This document shows positions 1 through 7,596 of a stretch of DNA of 49,527 nucleotides, piece by piece. The translations under genes and the position numbers were made by a program. The notes beneath the pieces are model-generated. The model was given only the letters and a program-made list of their open reading frames with translations. It was not told where the DNA came from and did no database searches. The first letter of the stretch is position 1; each line of letters opens with the position of its first letter. The DNA is from Flavobacteriales bacterium (lineage in GTDB: Bacteria; Bacteroidota; Bacteroidia; Flavobacteriales_F; PHOS-HE28), in contig JAEUTC010000138.1 of the NCBI GenBank assembly GCA_016787985.1, positions 1 to 49,527 on the forward strand, given 5' to 3'.

Positions 1-938
1 GCCACCAGCCAGCCATCCCCTTGGCCGCCCTGCTCCGTTACATCGCCATCGGACGAAAAGGTGATGCCACCCACCACACAGCCACCCGCCGTGCGCGAAC
101 GGATCGCAGTGGCCTGATCGCGCCAGGAACCACCGAGCGTACGCTGCCATACCAACGCACCATCAGCGCTCAATCGCACGATGCCATAGTCCTCCTCCCC
201 TGCACTGCCACCGAAGTCGCCATCCACGCTGCTGGTCGAACCCGCTACGTAGAAGCCCCCATCCGGCGCCACGTCCACGGCCCAAGCCTCGTCGGCCAGG
301 GAGCCTCCCACGCTCCGCTGCCAGACGATATCACCGGTCGCATTCAGGCGCAACACCCAATAATCCGATCCTCCAGCGGTAGGGCCCACCTGACCGTCCA
401 TGGAGTTGCTATGCCCTACGATCACACAACCACCGTCCGCCGTAGCGGCCATGTCCCAGGCCTCATCCGTACTGCTGCCGCCGTAACACCGCTGCCCCAG
501 CAGGGCTCCTTCGGCGTCCAATTCCAACAACCACACATCGCTTCCGCCGATCGCCCCTTCCACATCACCGTCCGCTGAATCGGTATGACCCACCACCCGA
601 AAGCCACCTGCAGGGCTTCCGATCACGGCCATGGCCTTGTCCGTGGCACTACCGCCAAAAGTCCGCTCCCAGACCAAGGCACCCTGCGCATCCACCTTCC
701 ATACGCGAGCATCCCAGTCGCCCACGGTGCCCTTGCCCACACCCTCCGTCGCGAAAACACTGCCCGCTACCACCACAGCTCCGTCCGCCATGCACCAGAT
801 CCCCTCTGCCTGTTCCGTGAAGTCGTCGCCGAAAGTCTGCTGCCATGCGATAGCAGGACCTTGCTGGGCCCAACTAAGGATCGATGCATACAGCGCACAG
901 CACAGCACGCTACTCACGCGGGACAGTGGATGTATCAT
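1..938 (-). CDS. Secreted repeat (propeller-like) protein, 5' part; runs off the left edge
   Basis: The reading frame is open from an ATG at 938 to the left edge, so the C-terminus is outside the window. The N-terminus is a signal peptide (MIHPLSRVSSVLCCALYA, then a cut near AQQ). About 290 residues follow in repeats of roughly 50-60 residues with the recurring pattern W-x-R/Q-x-(F/L)-GG-(S/T)-x-x-D-x-A, then GG-(F/C)-x-V-x-G-x-(T/S)-x-S-x-DGD. This pattern is typical of secreted propeller-like proteins of Bacteroidota, which usually end in a T9SS sorting domain; that end cannot be seen here. It is probably an exported surface or extracellular protein. Ligand and function are unknown. Confidence 0.8.
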   Translation of the reverse strand, partial: MIHPLSRVSSVLCCALYASILSWAQQGPAIAWQQTFGDDFTEQAEGIWCMADGAVVVAGSVFATEGVGKGTVGDWDARVWKVDAQGALVWERTFGGSATDKAMAVIGSPAGGFRVVGHTDSADGDVEGAIGGSDVWLLELDAEGALLGQRCYGGSSTDEAWDMAATADGGCVIVGHSNSMDGQVGPTAGGSDYWVLRLNATGDIVWQRSVGGSLADEAWAVDVAPDGGFYVAGSTSSVDGDFGGSAGEEDYGIVRLSADGALVWQRTLGGSWRDQATAIRSRTAGGCVVGGITFSSDGDVTEQGGQGDGWLV

Positions 939-988
939 GCTTCGAAGATAAGCCCGGCAGAACACGGGAACAACGGTGGCTAACCGGC

Positions 989-1201
989 GGATCGGTAGCC
1001 TGTGGTGATGGCCGTTGCCTTACGGCCACCGATGGTCTTCACCACCTTGAGCTCTGCGATGCACAAGGGCGCGTGTTGCGCACGATGTCCACCCAAGGCA
1101 CACAGACCATGCTCGACCTGCAGGCATTGCCGGCGGGGCTTTACGTGGTCCGCGAGGTGGGACGTGGTGCGGGGGTAAGGGTGGTGCGGGGGGGAAAAGC
1201 C
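989..1201 (+). pseudogene. Orphan T9SS type A sorting-domain remnant
   Basis: In the forward frame this stretch encodes LELCDAQGRVLRTMS, then LDLQALPAGLYVVREV, then a basic end with RVVRGG. That is the usual layout of a T9SS C-terminal sorting domain (D-x-x-GRV, hydrophobic strand, LPAGxYxV, basic end). No recognisable upstream body belongs to it: going left the frame runs into the 5' end of the oppositely oriented gene that starts at 938. No clean stop follows the tail, and the frame continues into the convergent oxidase-like gene. It is best read as the 3' stub of a lost gene. A chance match is possible but unlikely given the order of motif elements. Confidence 0.5.
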
Positions 1202-1243
1202 GCCCGCGGCGACTGTGGGCACTTACACAACGTGGAACAGCCC

Positions 1244-1753
1244 TCACACCTTCAGCGGACCTTCCACGCCCCCATCGTCGTTGGTGGTCCTGCCCACCAG
1301 GGCCAGCAGGATCTTCACGCTCGCTACGAGGCTACCGTCCTTCGTGTCCCAGTAGTAGCTCTCGTCCGGCGTCACCTGTAGCAGGCGCAGGTCGGGGTCG
1401 TCCGCGCCCTCGGGCACCCAGGCCTTAGCCAGGGGGCTGAAGAGCTCCTTCATCCGCGCCCGGTCTTTGCTCACGGTGGTGTGGCCGTGTACTGCCAAGT
1501 ACTCCTGCTTACCGGGGTTGGCGAAGTAGAGACTGATGCGCGGATCGCTGGTGAGCTCCTCGAACTTCTCGCTCGTGCGCAAGGTGAGGAACCAGAACAC
1601 GCCCCGCTCATCCACCTCCGCCACCGCCATGGGCTGGCTGTGCGGCGGTCGCTCTTCCGTGGCCGTCACCATCATACAGATGGACTGGTGCTTCACGATC
1701 TCCTGCAATTGGACGATCGCCGCGCGACCGCCGAGTTCCTTGTAGTGGCCCAT
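1244..1753 (-). CDS. Pyridoxamine 5'-phosphate oxidase-family (general stress protein 26-like) protein
   Basis: The protein is 169 residues and matches the FMN-binding split-barrel family. A start region (VQLQEIVKHQSICMMVT) leads into strands with MAVAEVDERGVFWFLT, then SEKFEELTSDPRISLYFA, then YLAVHGHTTVSKDRARMKELFSPLAKAWVPEG, and near the end DESYYWDTKDG. This is the order seen in small general-stress pyridoxamine-oxidase-like proteins, which bind flavin. Their substrate is usually unknown, and true PNP oxidase activity is not implied. An ATG at 1753 was chosen. An in-frame upstream start at 1783 would add ten residues unlike the family. It stands alone, convergent with the T9SS remnant. 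Confidence 0.8.
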   Translation of the reverse strand: MGHYKELGGRAAIVQLQEIVKHQSICMMVTATEERPPHSQPMAVAEVDERGVFWFLTLRTSEKFEELTSDPRISLYFANPGKQEYLAVHGHTTVSKDRARMKELFSPLAKAWVPEGADDPDLRLLQVTPDESYYWDTKDGSLVASVKILLALVGRTTNDDGGVEGPLKV

Positions 1754-2059
1754 GGGGTTGTTGTTGTGCAGGGGACAACACAAGGGGCATGCCCGGTGGG
1801 ATCGTGCGCGAGCATGAGTGAATGCGTGGAAGGGTTTGCCCGATCAGTGGGCTTACTCGACTTACTTCGGGGGATCGGATGCCCAGGGGAGATGGGGCTG
1901 CATGGCGAGGACCAGCACGTTACAGGCAATGGTGCTTTGAACGCTTTGATAGGAGATCGCACAAGGGACCATGAACACGCGAGCGAACTCCCTTCCACTA
2001 CCGGCGACTATTCGAGAGCGGTCGCTAAAGCCTAAGCTGTTGATGAAGGCATCTTGGGA
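1754..2059. other. Intergenic region, no gene seen
   Basis: About 300 bases lie between the start of the oxidase-like gene and the stop of the DUF2779 gene, both on the minus strand. Short open frames exist on both strands, but none shows a family motif or plausible coding pattern. It should hold the promoter of the oxidase-like gene; I could not pick a convincing box. Confidence 0.5.
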
Positions 2060-3541
2060 TCAATCCTGAACAGCTTCACGCTGCAGTACGTGCAGGATCT
2101 CCACCATCGCCAACGTATCCAGGCCGCAGTACGCGAGCAGATCCGCGCGCAATTGACCCACATCGCCCGTATAGGTCCCACTGACCAGTTGGGCGAAAAG
2201 CAAACTCGCGGTACTCCCTTCCTTCACGTTCAGGTCATCGTAGCGGAGGTGCGGCACCAGTGCAGGAAGCACCACCTTGATGCTTGTGCGCCCCCGCATC
2301 GCAGGCACCACGTACCAGCCCGCTTTAAAGGGCGTGTGCAGGTCCTTCACGCGAGTGAGCAACGCCAACAACGCTTTACTGTGGTGTGGAAGGTCGCAGG
2401 CGAGCTCTTTGATGCGGCTCACCTCGAACGATGCATTGTATACGAGAATGTCGCCCACTGGGCCGATGTCCGCGAGCAACTGTGCCACCAAGGCTTCGCG
2501 CGGGTCACCAGTGCCGCTGCCGAGAAAGGCATGGGCCTCGGGTGCAGTGCCCGGCCCGTGTTGGATGTGCAGGCTGTATTGGAAGGGAAGCTGCTGGTAC
2601 GGTCGGGTGCCATCGAACAGCGGCACCGCGGACATGAAGGTCTCGAAATCGAAATGGTGGAGGGGGTACTGCAGGTCCGCCAACCAGCCGCGCAGTGCAG
2701 GCCGGTCGATCGTGCGCGTGCCGCGTTGTGCCGCTTCCACTTGGTGCCGCTGTGCCGCAGACAGCTTGGTGCCCGTCGGTACGTCCTTCAAGAGCAAGAT
2801 TCCTGCGCGGTAGAGCTCCCACTCCCTACCCATGCCGCGCGATAGCTCGAACACCGAACCTTCTGCAGGCACATGCGCCCAGCAGTGGTGCTTGAAGTCG
2901 CATTCGAACGGTGCGGAGCAATATGCACCGATGTCGACATCAGGCACTTCAGCTTGTTGCACGATCCGCTTCAATTCCGCGATGCGCGTAGGTACCGCTT
3001 CGCGCTCGCGGTCCACTTGGCCTTTCACGCTCGTGATCGCGAACAGCTTGTCCACCTCCAGCGCACCCCGGCGCACGTAGCTCGTATCCAAGTGTACGAT
3101 GCTCACATCCAACAGCCGCAGCCCGCACCCTTCGATCACGTGTGCCTGCAACGCCGCATCATGCACCTGGTACTCCTTGGCGCTGCCGCTGCTCTTCACC
3201 TCGTACGCCCGCCAGCCCTCCCCATCGCGCACCAGGATGTCGAGCGCCGCCAACACTCCATCGTGCAGGAAGGCCGCTTCGTAGATCACGCGCTCACCCC
3301 GTTCAATGGCCGCTTGCGTCGCCGCGATCGCCGGCGCGAAGTCGTACGGCGTATCCGGTGTGCAGTCCACCCCGCCGGGAAAGAGTTGTTGCGCCAGTTC
3401 GCCTACCGCAGTACCCGTATCGAAGATGGCCTGTGATGCAGCATCCACCGGCGCCATCAAGTCGCGGCGGTGCTTGTATAGCCACAACGCCTTGGTGCAT
3501 TGCCGACCGCGGATGTAGGTGGATTTGGAGAGGAGGTGCAT
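2060..3541 (-). CDS. DUF2779 protein: Cas4/RecB-like nuclease fused to an RNase H-like exonuclease
   Basis: The protein is 493 residues from the ATG at 3541 (MHLLSKSTYIRGRQCTKALW, the usual family opening). The N-terminal half has the Cas4/RecB-type PD-(D/E)XK pattern: D101, then YEVK with E114 and K116. Four cysteines (C15, C208, C214, C220) are placed as for an iron-sulfur cluster. The C-terminal half has an RNase H-like 3'-5' exonuclease pattern: DFET (D298, E300), LVYNASFE near 367-374 and a late CGLDTLAMVE. This arrangement is that of the DUF2779 family of predicted nucleases. DNA is the likely substrate, and a repair or defence role is inferred. It is divergent from the nuclease-like gene at 3573, with only about 30 bp between starts. 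Confidence 0.85.
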   Translation of the reverse strand: MHLLSKSTYIRGRQCTKALWLYKHRRDLMAPVDAASQAIFDTGTAVGELAQQLFPGGVDCTPDTPYDFAPAIAATQAAIERGERVIYEAAFLHDGVLAALDILVRDGEGWRAYEVKSSGSAKEYQVHDAALQAHVIEGCGLRLLDVSIVHLDTSYVRRGALEVDKLFAITSVKGQVDREREAVPTRIAELKRIVQQAEVPDVDIGAYCSAPFECDFKHHCWAHVPAEGSVFELSRGMGREWELYRAGILLLKDVPTGTKLSAAQRHQVEAAQRGTRTIDRPALRGWLADLQYPLHHFDFETFMSAVPLFDGTRPYQQLPFQYSLHIQHGPGTAPEAHAFLGSGTGDPREALVAQLLADIGPVGDILVYNASFEVSRIKELACDLPHHSKALLALLTRVKDLHTPFKAGWYVVPAMRGRTSIKVVLPALVPHLRYDDLNVKEGSTASLLFAQLVSGTYTGDVGQLRADLLAYCGLDTLAMVEILHVLQREAVQD

Positions 3542-3572
3542 GGGGGTGATGACAATATCCGAAATTGCAGGC

Positions 3573-4196
3573 ATGGAAAGTACTTTGCCTTATCTGCATG
3601 GCAGGACATGGGCCTCCATTACGCGCGAAGAGCGGTTCTTTTGTGCCGAACTCTATTTCGTGCTGCGTCGGTTGCCTACGCTAAGGCCGTTCATCGCATG
3701 GCTGAATGCGCAGGGCAATGCGCAGCAGTTGCCGGAGGATGATCTGTGGGATGTTGGGTATGAGGTGTGTTTCTACCGCGACCACATCCACGCATTCGGG
3801 TTCGGGGGCACCACCAGCATCCGCGACAAGGTGGTGCCTGACACGGACCTGCCGTTCATGGTCAAGCGCACTTACGACCTGGCATTGTTCCATTCAGGCC
3901 ACCTCGTGATCATCGAGGCAAAGGCACAACAAGGATGGGGTCGCAAACAGCTGGATAGCTTGGATCGGGACAGAAAGGATGTCAAGGCGATGTTCAAGGG
4001 AAAAGGTCAACCGGAGATTGAGGTCCATGCGATCCTCCTGGCGCAGGAGAAGCATCTTGCACCGATGCGCGATAAGCAAGGAGTTGGGAGTTTCACGCAC
4101 CTCATTTCGTGGAACCAAGTAGCCGAGCAGGCCGCTGCATGGGGTGCGGACGCACATTCTTTGAGTGCCTTTAGTCGTGCCTGTGTGGTGACATGA
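3573..4196 (+). CDS. PD-(D/E)XK nuclease-like protein
   Basis: The protein is 207 residues from the ATG at 3573; upstream in-frame ATGs at 3540 and 3549 are possible but would overlap the divergent gene. It carries the restriction-endonuclease-fold signature YDLALFHSGHLVIIEAKAQ: D102, then E115 and K117, with a glutamine on the following helix (Q126 in RKQLDSL). The N-terminal part is helical and not recognised. Its stop overlaps the next start by 4 bp (ATGA), so the two genes are probably translated together. No named family was recognised; it may be a nuclease acting on foreign or damaged DNA. Confidence 0.6.
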   Translation: MESTLPYLHGRTWASITREERFFCAELYFVLRRLPTLRPFIAWLNAQGNAQQLPEDDLWDVGYEVCFYRDHIHAFGFGGTTSIRDKVVPDTDLPFMVKRTYDLALFHSGHLVIIEAKAQQGWGRKQLDSLDRDRKDVKAMFKGKGQPEIEVHAILLAQEKHLAPMRDKQGVGSFTHLISWNQVAEQAAAWGADAHSLSAFSRACVVT

Positions 4197-4735
4197 ACAT
4201 GCTCCCATTCCAACCCATTGACGCGATGCATTTGAAACTCGCATCAGGCGCCGTGAACGTAACGGTATGCCGAACGCAGTTCACTGCATACAACGGCCGT
4301 GATACAACACACACCTTCGGCGGTAAGGACCTCCTGCTCGTAGATGGCCGACCACAATTCGCGGAAGTGGCCATCCTCCGACTCTTCCAAGCTGCGGGAT
4401 GGCAGGGCCGCTGGCTGGAGACCTATCCATACCGAAAGCACCCCAGGCTTTGGCTGGAATGGAAACCGGGTGGGTGTCGGGCCCAAGAGCACGTACCCAT
4501 TCAAGAAGCGTGGGTGAACGAAAAACTCCAAGCCATCGCACAAGCGAATGGCGGTTACTTCTCGGGCTGTTGGGATGTGGTGGCCTGGAAGAACGATCGA
4601 CTGGTCTTTGCCGAAAGCAAGAAGCGAAAGAAGGACGCGATGCGCGGCACACAGTTGCGGTGGTTGGAGGCGGCGTTGAAGTGCGGGTGCAGCGTGGAGG
4701 ACTTTGTGGTGGTGGAGTGGGATGTGAGTTGTTAA
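4193..4735 (+). CDS. VRR-NUC/PD-(D/E)XK-like nuclease protein
   Basis: The protein is 180 residues. The C-terminal half reads GCWDVVAWKNDRLVFAESK, then KDAMRGTQLRWLEAAL. D128, E141, K143 and Q154 match the D...ExK...Q pattern of VRR-NUC and related nuclease folds. The N-terminal half (TFGGKDLLLVDGRPQFAEVAI) is not recognised. It overlaps the upstream nuclease-like gene by 4 bp, so two different nuclease-like proteins are probably made together. Catalytic function is inferred from motif residues alone; a structural protein with the same fold is possible. Confidence 0.6.
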   Translation: MNMLPFQPIDAMHLKLASGAVNVTVCRTQFTAYNGRDTTHTFGGKDLLLVDGRPQFAEVAILRLFQAAGWQGRWLETYPYRKHPRLWLEWKPGGCRAQEHVPIQEAWVNEKLQAIAQANGGYFSGCWDVVAWKNDRLVFAESKKRKKDAMRGTQLRWLEAALKCGCSVEDFVVVEWDVSC

Positions 4736-4794
4736 GTGCTGTGAATGCAGCACATTCGGCATGCACTTGGCATTGGACCCTTTAAACCACTACA

Positions 4795-5289
4795 ATGATG
4801 AACGCTGAAGTAGCTACAGGAACGCTGCAAGGCATTTTGCCGGAGATCCTCGCACTCAATTTCGAACGTCTTAAGCACAAGCTACAGGTACGGGAAGACG
4901 GAGAACGGTGGACCGCAGAGATGGCCAATAAGGGCGAGCTAGAGTACAGACGGTACCTGACGCTCATAAAGCTGAACCCACATCGTTCCATCGTGCCTTC
5001 GCGCCTGATGGATGGTTTCTGGCACCAGCACATCCTGGATACTAAAGCGTACAGGGAGGACTGCGACAAAGTGTTCGGATACTTCATCGACCACTTCCCC
5101 TATTTCGGCATCTACGGTGAGCAGGACCAGCTGAACCTGATGGAGGCGTTCGAGGAAACGAAGAAGCTCTACTCATCCCATTTTGGCGAAGCCATCGACC
5201 GCTTCGAGGCATCGCGCTGCGAAGGGCATGCCTGCCATGTTCAATCGGAATGTGCCTGTAGGACAGAAGGGGCCTGTAAGAACGTGTGA
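4795..5289 (+). CDS. WHxH-motif (glycine-rich-domain-protein-like) small protein with Cys-rich tail
   Basis: The protein is 164 residues (ATG at 4795 or 4798). The core reads SRLMDGFWHQHILDTKAYREDC, then VFGYFIDHFPYFG. The D-x-x-WHxHI-x-x-x-x-x-Y-x-x-x-C pattern (D73, W76, H77, H79, C90) is that of the glycine-rich-domain-containing-protein-like family, best known from plants and also present as short bacterial proteins. Its function is unknown. The last 24 residues hold five cysteines (C142, C147, C153, C155, C161), which could bind metal or form disulfides. No signal peptide is visible. It stands 59 bp after the nuclease pair and is convergent with the long minus-strand operon. Confidence 0.65.
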   Translation: MMNAEVATGTLQGILPEILALNFERLKHKLQVREDGERWTAEMANKGELEYRRYLTLIKLNPHRSIVPSRLMDGFWHQHILDTKAYREDCDKVFGYFIDHFPYFGIYGEQDQLNLMEAFEETKKLYSSHFGEAIDRFEASRCEGHACHVQSECACRTEGACKNV

Positions 5290-5341
5290 AGGTATTAGTG
5301 CAGTGGTACTGGCGAATGTTGGGCAATTAGGTTGAGAGCCG

Positions 5342-5358
5342 TTCGACGTGCTGTCGAA
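5342..5358. terminator. Possible stem-loop between convergent genes
   Basis: TTCGAC and GTCGAA form a perfect 6-bp stem around the loop GTGCT. It lies in the 93-bp gap where the WHxH gene and the last gene of the 13-gene operon converge. There is no clear T-run on either side, so it is a weak candidate for a bidirectional terminator. Confidence 0.3.
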
Positions 5359-5382
5359 AGCAAGTGAACGTTTCCGCAAATC

Positions 5383-5886
5383 CTAGCCCTTATTCGCTTC
5401 GACCACCAACCACTCCTCCTCCACCTCGCCGTTCAGCACCTTGGCCGCCCGCAGCACCTCCTTCTTCTTCGCATCGAAGGTGACCGCCACACCCAGCATG
5501 CCCGGCACATGGGCCGTGAGGCTAGCGAGCTGCTCCAGGTCGTACGGGTAGAGTGTGTTACTGTTGGCCTTCCATTCCATCACCACCAGCGGATACCGAA
5601 CGGCTTCACGCTGTTCATTCCAGCAGTTCACCCCCGGCGCCGGCCAGATGACCAGATCCTTGCACACCTGCTTCTTGGTGTTGAGCGGCCCACCCGGCAT
5701 GCGACCCTCCATGGCCAGTTGACCTGCATCGTAGAACGGCGTACCCGGTTGGGCGGCCTTGGCCAGGAAGTTGAAGGCGTAGTAGCTCACGGCCTCGCGC
5801 TCCTTGCCGTACCACGGGGTATGGAGGATGGAATGGGCGAAGGTGGTGAGGGTGGTGTGGAGGAGTGCGTCAAGAGACCCATTCAT
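5383..5886 (-). CDS. PD-(D/E)XK nuclease-like protein, last gene of the operon
   Basis: The protein is 167 residues. KDLVIWPAPGV (D77) followed by LVVMEWKANS (E104, K106) and a helix starting DLEQLASL fits a restriction-like PD-(D/E)XK core. The spacing is usual, and an acidic residue sits further upstream (E60). No named family was recognised. Its start lies inside the upstream small gene (17-bp overlap), so it belongs to the run that includes NurA and HerA. A nuclease or nuclease-fold accessory role in the defence-type operon is inferred. Confidence 0.55.
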   Translation of the reverse strand: MNGSLDALLHTTLTTFAHSILHTPWYGKEREAVSYYAFNFLAKAAQPGTPFYDAGQLAMEGRMPGGPLNTKKQVCKDLVIWPAPGVNCWNEQREAVRYPLVVMEWKANSNTLYPYDLEQLASLTAHVPGMLGVAVTFDAKKKEVLRAAKVLNGEVEEEWLVVEANKG

Positions 5887-6232
5887 AGCTCCGGGTATAG
5901 CCAGGATGGGACTGGAACTTTCTACCGTCCTCGTTCAAAACCTGCTTGAGCAACCAGCCAGCATCTTGTGCCGCTGTTTTCATTGCACTATCATGGTCGT
6001 GTCCGGCATCAATGTGCCGTAAGTACAAGACGATCAACGGTGTTCCTGTCCAATCTGTATTGTCTCCACCTAGTAGGTCCTGAAGTTTGAATTGTTCGTG
6101 CTTCCGGTTCTTACACCAGCAGTAGACACTGCCTTGTAAGAAGTCCTTGATACGCTGCTTCTGTTCCACAGGGACGTTCACTTCGTGGAACCGTTCTTCT
6201 GATTCGAACATTGTGTTTGTGATTCTGGACAT
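5870..6232 (-). CDS. Small protein of unknown function between NurA and a nuclease-like gene
   Basis: The protein is 120 residues from the ATG at 6232, the first ATG after the NurA stop. It is soluble, has no signal peptide and is mostly helical. The early QGSVYCWCKN holds a CxC pair, and a later segment reads IVLYLRHIDAGHDHDSAMKTAA. I do not recognise a family. It starts 20 bp after the NurA stop and overlaps the following nuclease-like gene by 17 bp, so co-expression is very likely. It could be a regulator or partner of either neighbour. Confidence 0.6.
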   Translation of the reverse strand: MSRITNTMFESEERFHEVNVPVEQKQRIKDFLQGSVYCWCKNRKHEQFKLQDLLGGDNTDWTGTPLIVLYLRHIDAGHDHDSAMKTAAQDAGWLLKQVLNEDGRKFQSHPGYTRSYEWVS

Positions 6233-6252
6233 GAGTTGAGTGTGTCTTGCAG

Positions 6253-7593
6253 CTACCGCACCGCGCCCATCGCGAACTTCTGCAATAGCACCGCGCTCGG
6301 GTGGTTGGAGAGCGACACCAGCTTGTTCACCAGCGCGATGGGCAGCAGCGCGCTGTCGTACATGTCGCACTTCAGCTTGCCGATGCAGGTGAGCACGGCG
6401 TCAATGTTCTTGAAATCCTCCGGGTTCGGGGCGTTCACCACCTTCTCGTTCTTCGATGGCAGCGTGACCACGTGCATGCCGCCGTCCGGTGAGCGGAAGA
6501 AAACGTTGCAGCTGTAGTAGGAGGTGCGAGCGAAGGGCGCGGCGGTGAGCGGGTCGCCGGGCTGGATGTACGAGTAGATGTACTTGTTCTCCGGGATGAA
6601 GTAGTGCCCCTGCGGCACCTTGGTCTGGATCTCCTTGGCGTGCTCCACGAAAGGACCGCTCTTGGTGAGCCCGGCGAGGAAGAGGTTGTGCTTCTTCTCC
6701 AGGAAGTTGCACAGCGCGCGCATCGGCTTGTGCATGTTGGCCGTCTGGCCGAAGAAGGCGAGCGGACCGTCCTTCAGGAAGAGCATGCGGTTGAGCATGT
6801 CCGGCTGCATCTGGTGGATGAAGCGGATGTAGTGGACGAGGATGAGCTGCTCGATGAGGTTGGTGACGTAGCCGATGATGCCGCCAGCGCCGATCTCGTC
6901 GTCGATGGCCTCGTGTAGGCGGAAGGCATCGATGAGGTAGATGTAGCCTCGGCAGTTCGTGCAGCGCACGCGGAGGTACTTGTCCAACTGGTCGTGCGCG
7001 ATCTGGACGTTGCGCGTCTCACATTCGGGACAGGAGGCTACGGTGTAGGTCGGCTGTGTGGTGGCGTACTCCTCGTACAGGAACCAGCGGAGCGATTCGC
7101 CGTAGCAGTTGCCCTTGTCGTCGCGCTTGGCCAGGAAGAACTCGTTCAGCGTGCGGCGGATGGAGTCGGTGAGGGTGTGGTTGCCTTTAAGGGAGACGTT
7201 CTTGGTCGGCAGCACGAGCTTGATGCGCTCGATCTGCTTCAGCTTCTCGATGTGGGCCGGAGAGATGAAGGGCTGGGCGGCGATGGTGTCCAGGTCGCCG
7301 AGGCTGAACATGTTCACGCCGAACTGGAAGAAGGTGACCGTGGAGGACGGGAACGACTTCTTCACCGGCACCTCCTGGGTGCCGCCGTCGATGGCGATCA
7401 CGTGGGTGATCGGGTTGGGCTTGTCCTGGACCTTGTGCAGGATGTCCTCCTCCAGCTTCACCTGCTCCACGTCCAGAGGTAGGCGGCAGCCCTCTAGGTA
7501 CTTCCTGACCTCCGGGTCGGCGATGACGTGGCTGTGCGCCGATTTCGACGCCAGCTCCTGCGGCTTCTTCCCGTGACGGCTCGAGTAGCCCAT
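6253..7593 (-). CDS. nurA: NurA-like nuclease with an internal zinc ribbon
   Basis: The protein is 446 residues. VIAIDGGTQEVPV (D69-G-G) is the first catalytic-acid motif of NurA nucleases, and LFLKDGPLAFFG (D275) the second. A zinc-ribbon-like pair, CPEC at 188-191 and CTNC at 211-214, is inserted between them. NurA proteins are Mn-dependent nucleases that work with the HerA translocase on DNA ends. The gene begins 3 bp after the HerA-like gene, the classic pairing, which strengthens a call that is moderate on sequence alone. The zinc ribbon is unusual compared with short archaeal NurA and may contact DNA or a partner. The late region YIYSYIQPGDPLTAAPFARTS fits the family's C-terminal fold. 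Confidence 0.75.
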   Translation of the reverse strand: MGYSSRHGKKPQELASKSAHSHVIADPEVRKYLEGCRLPLDVEQVKLEEDILHKVQDKPNPITHVIAIDGGTQEVPVKKSFPSSTVTFFQFGVNMFSLGDLDTIAAQPFISPAHIEKLKQIERIKLVLPTKNVSLKGNHTLTDSIRRTLNEFFLAKRDDKGNCYGESLRWFLYEEYATTQPTYTVASCPECETRNVQIAHDQLDKYLRVRCTNCRGYIYLIDAFRLHEAIDDEIGAGGIIGYVTNLIEQLILVHYIRFIHQMQPDMLNRMLFLKDGPLAFFGQTANMHKPMRALCNFLEKKHNLFLAGLTKSGPFVEHAKEIQTKVPQGHYFIPENKYIYSYIQPGDPLTAAPFARTSYYSCNVFFRSPDGGMHVVTLPSKNEKVVNAPNPEDFKNIDAVLTCIGKLKCDMYDSALLPIALVNKLVSLSNHPSAVLLQKFAMGAVR

Positions 7594-7596
7594 GCC

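Noticed and set aside
884..1381. A complete forward gene around the T9SS-like tail
   Set aside because: Only about 70 residues look like a sorting domain. The ends of the frame overlap genes on the other strand and have no sensible sequence.
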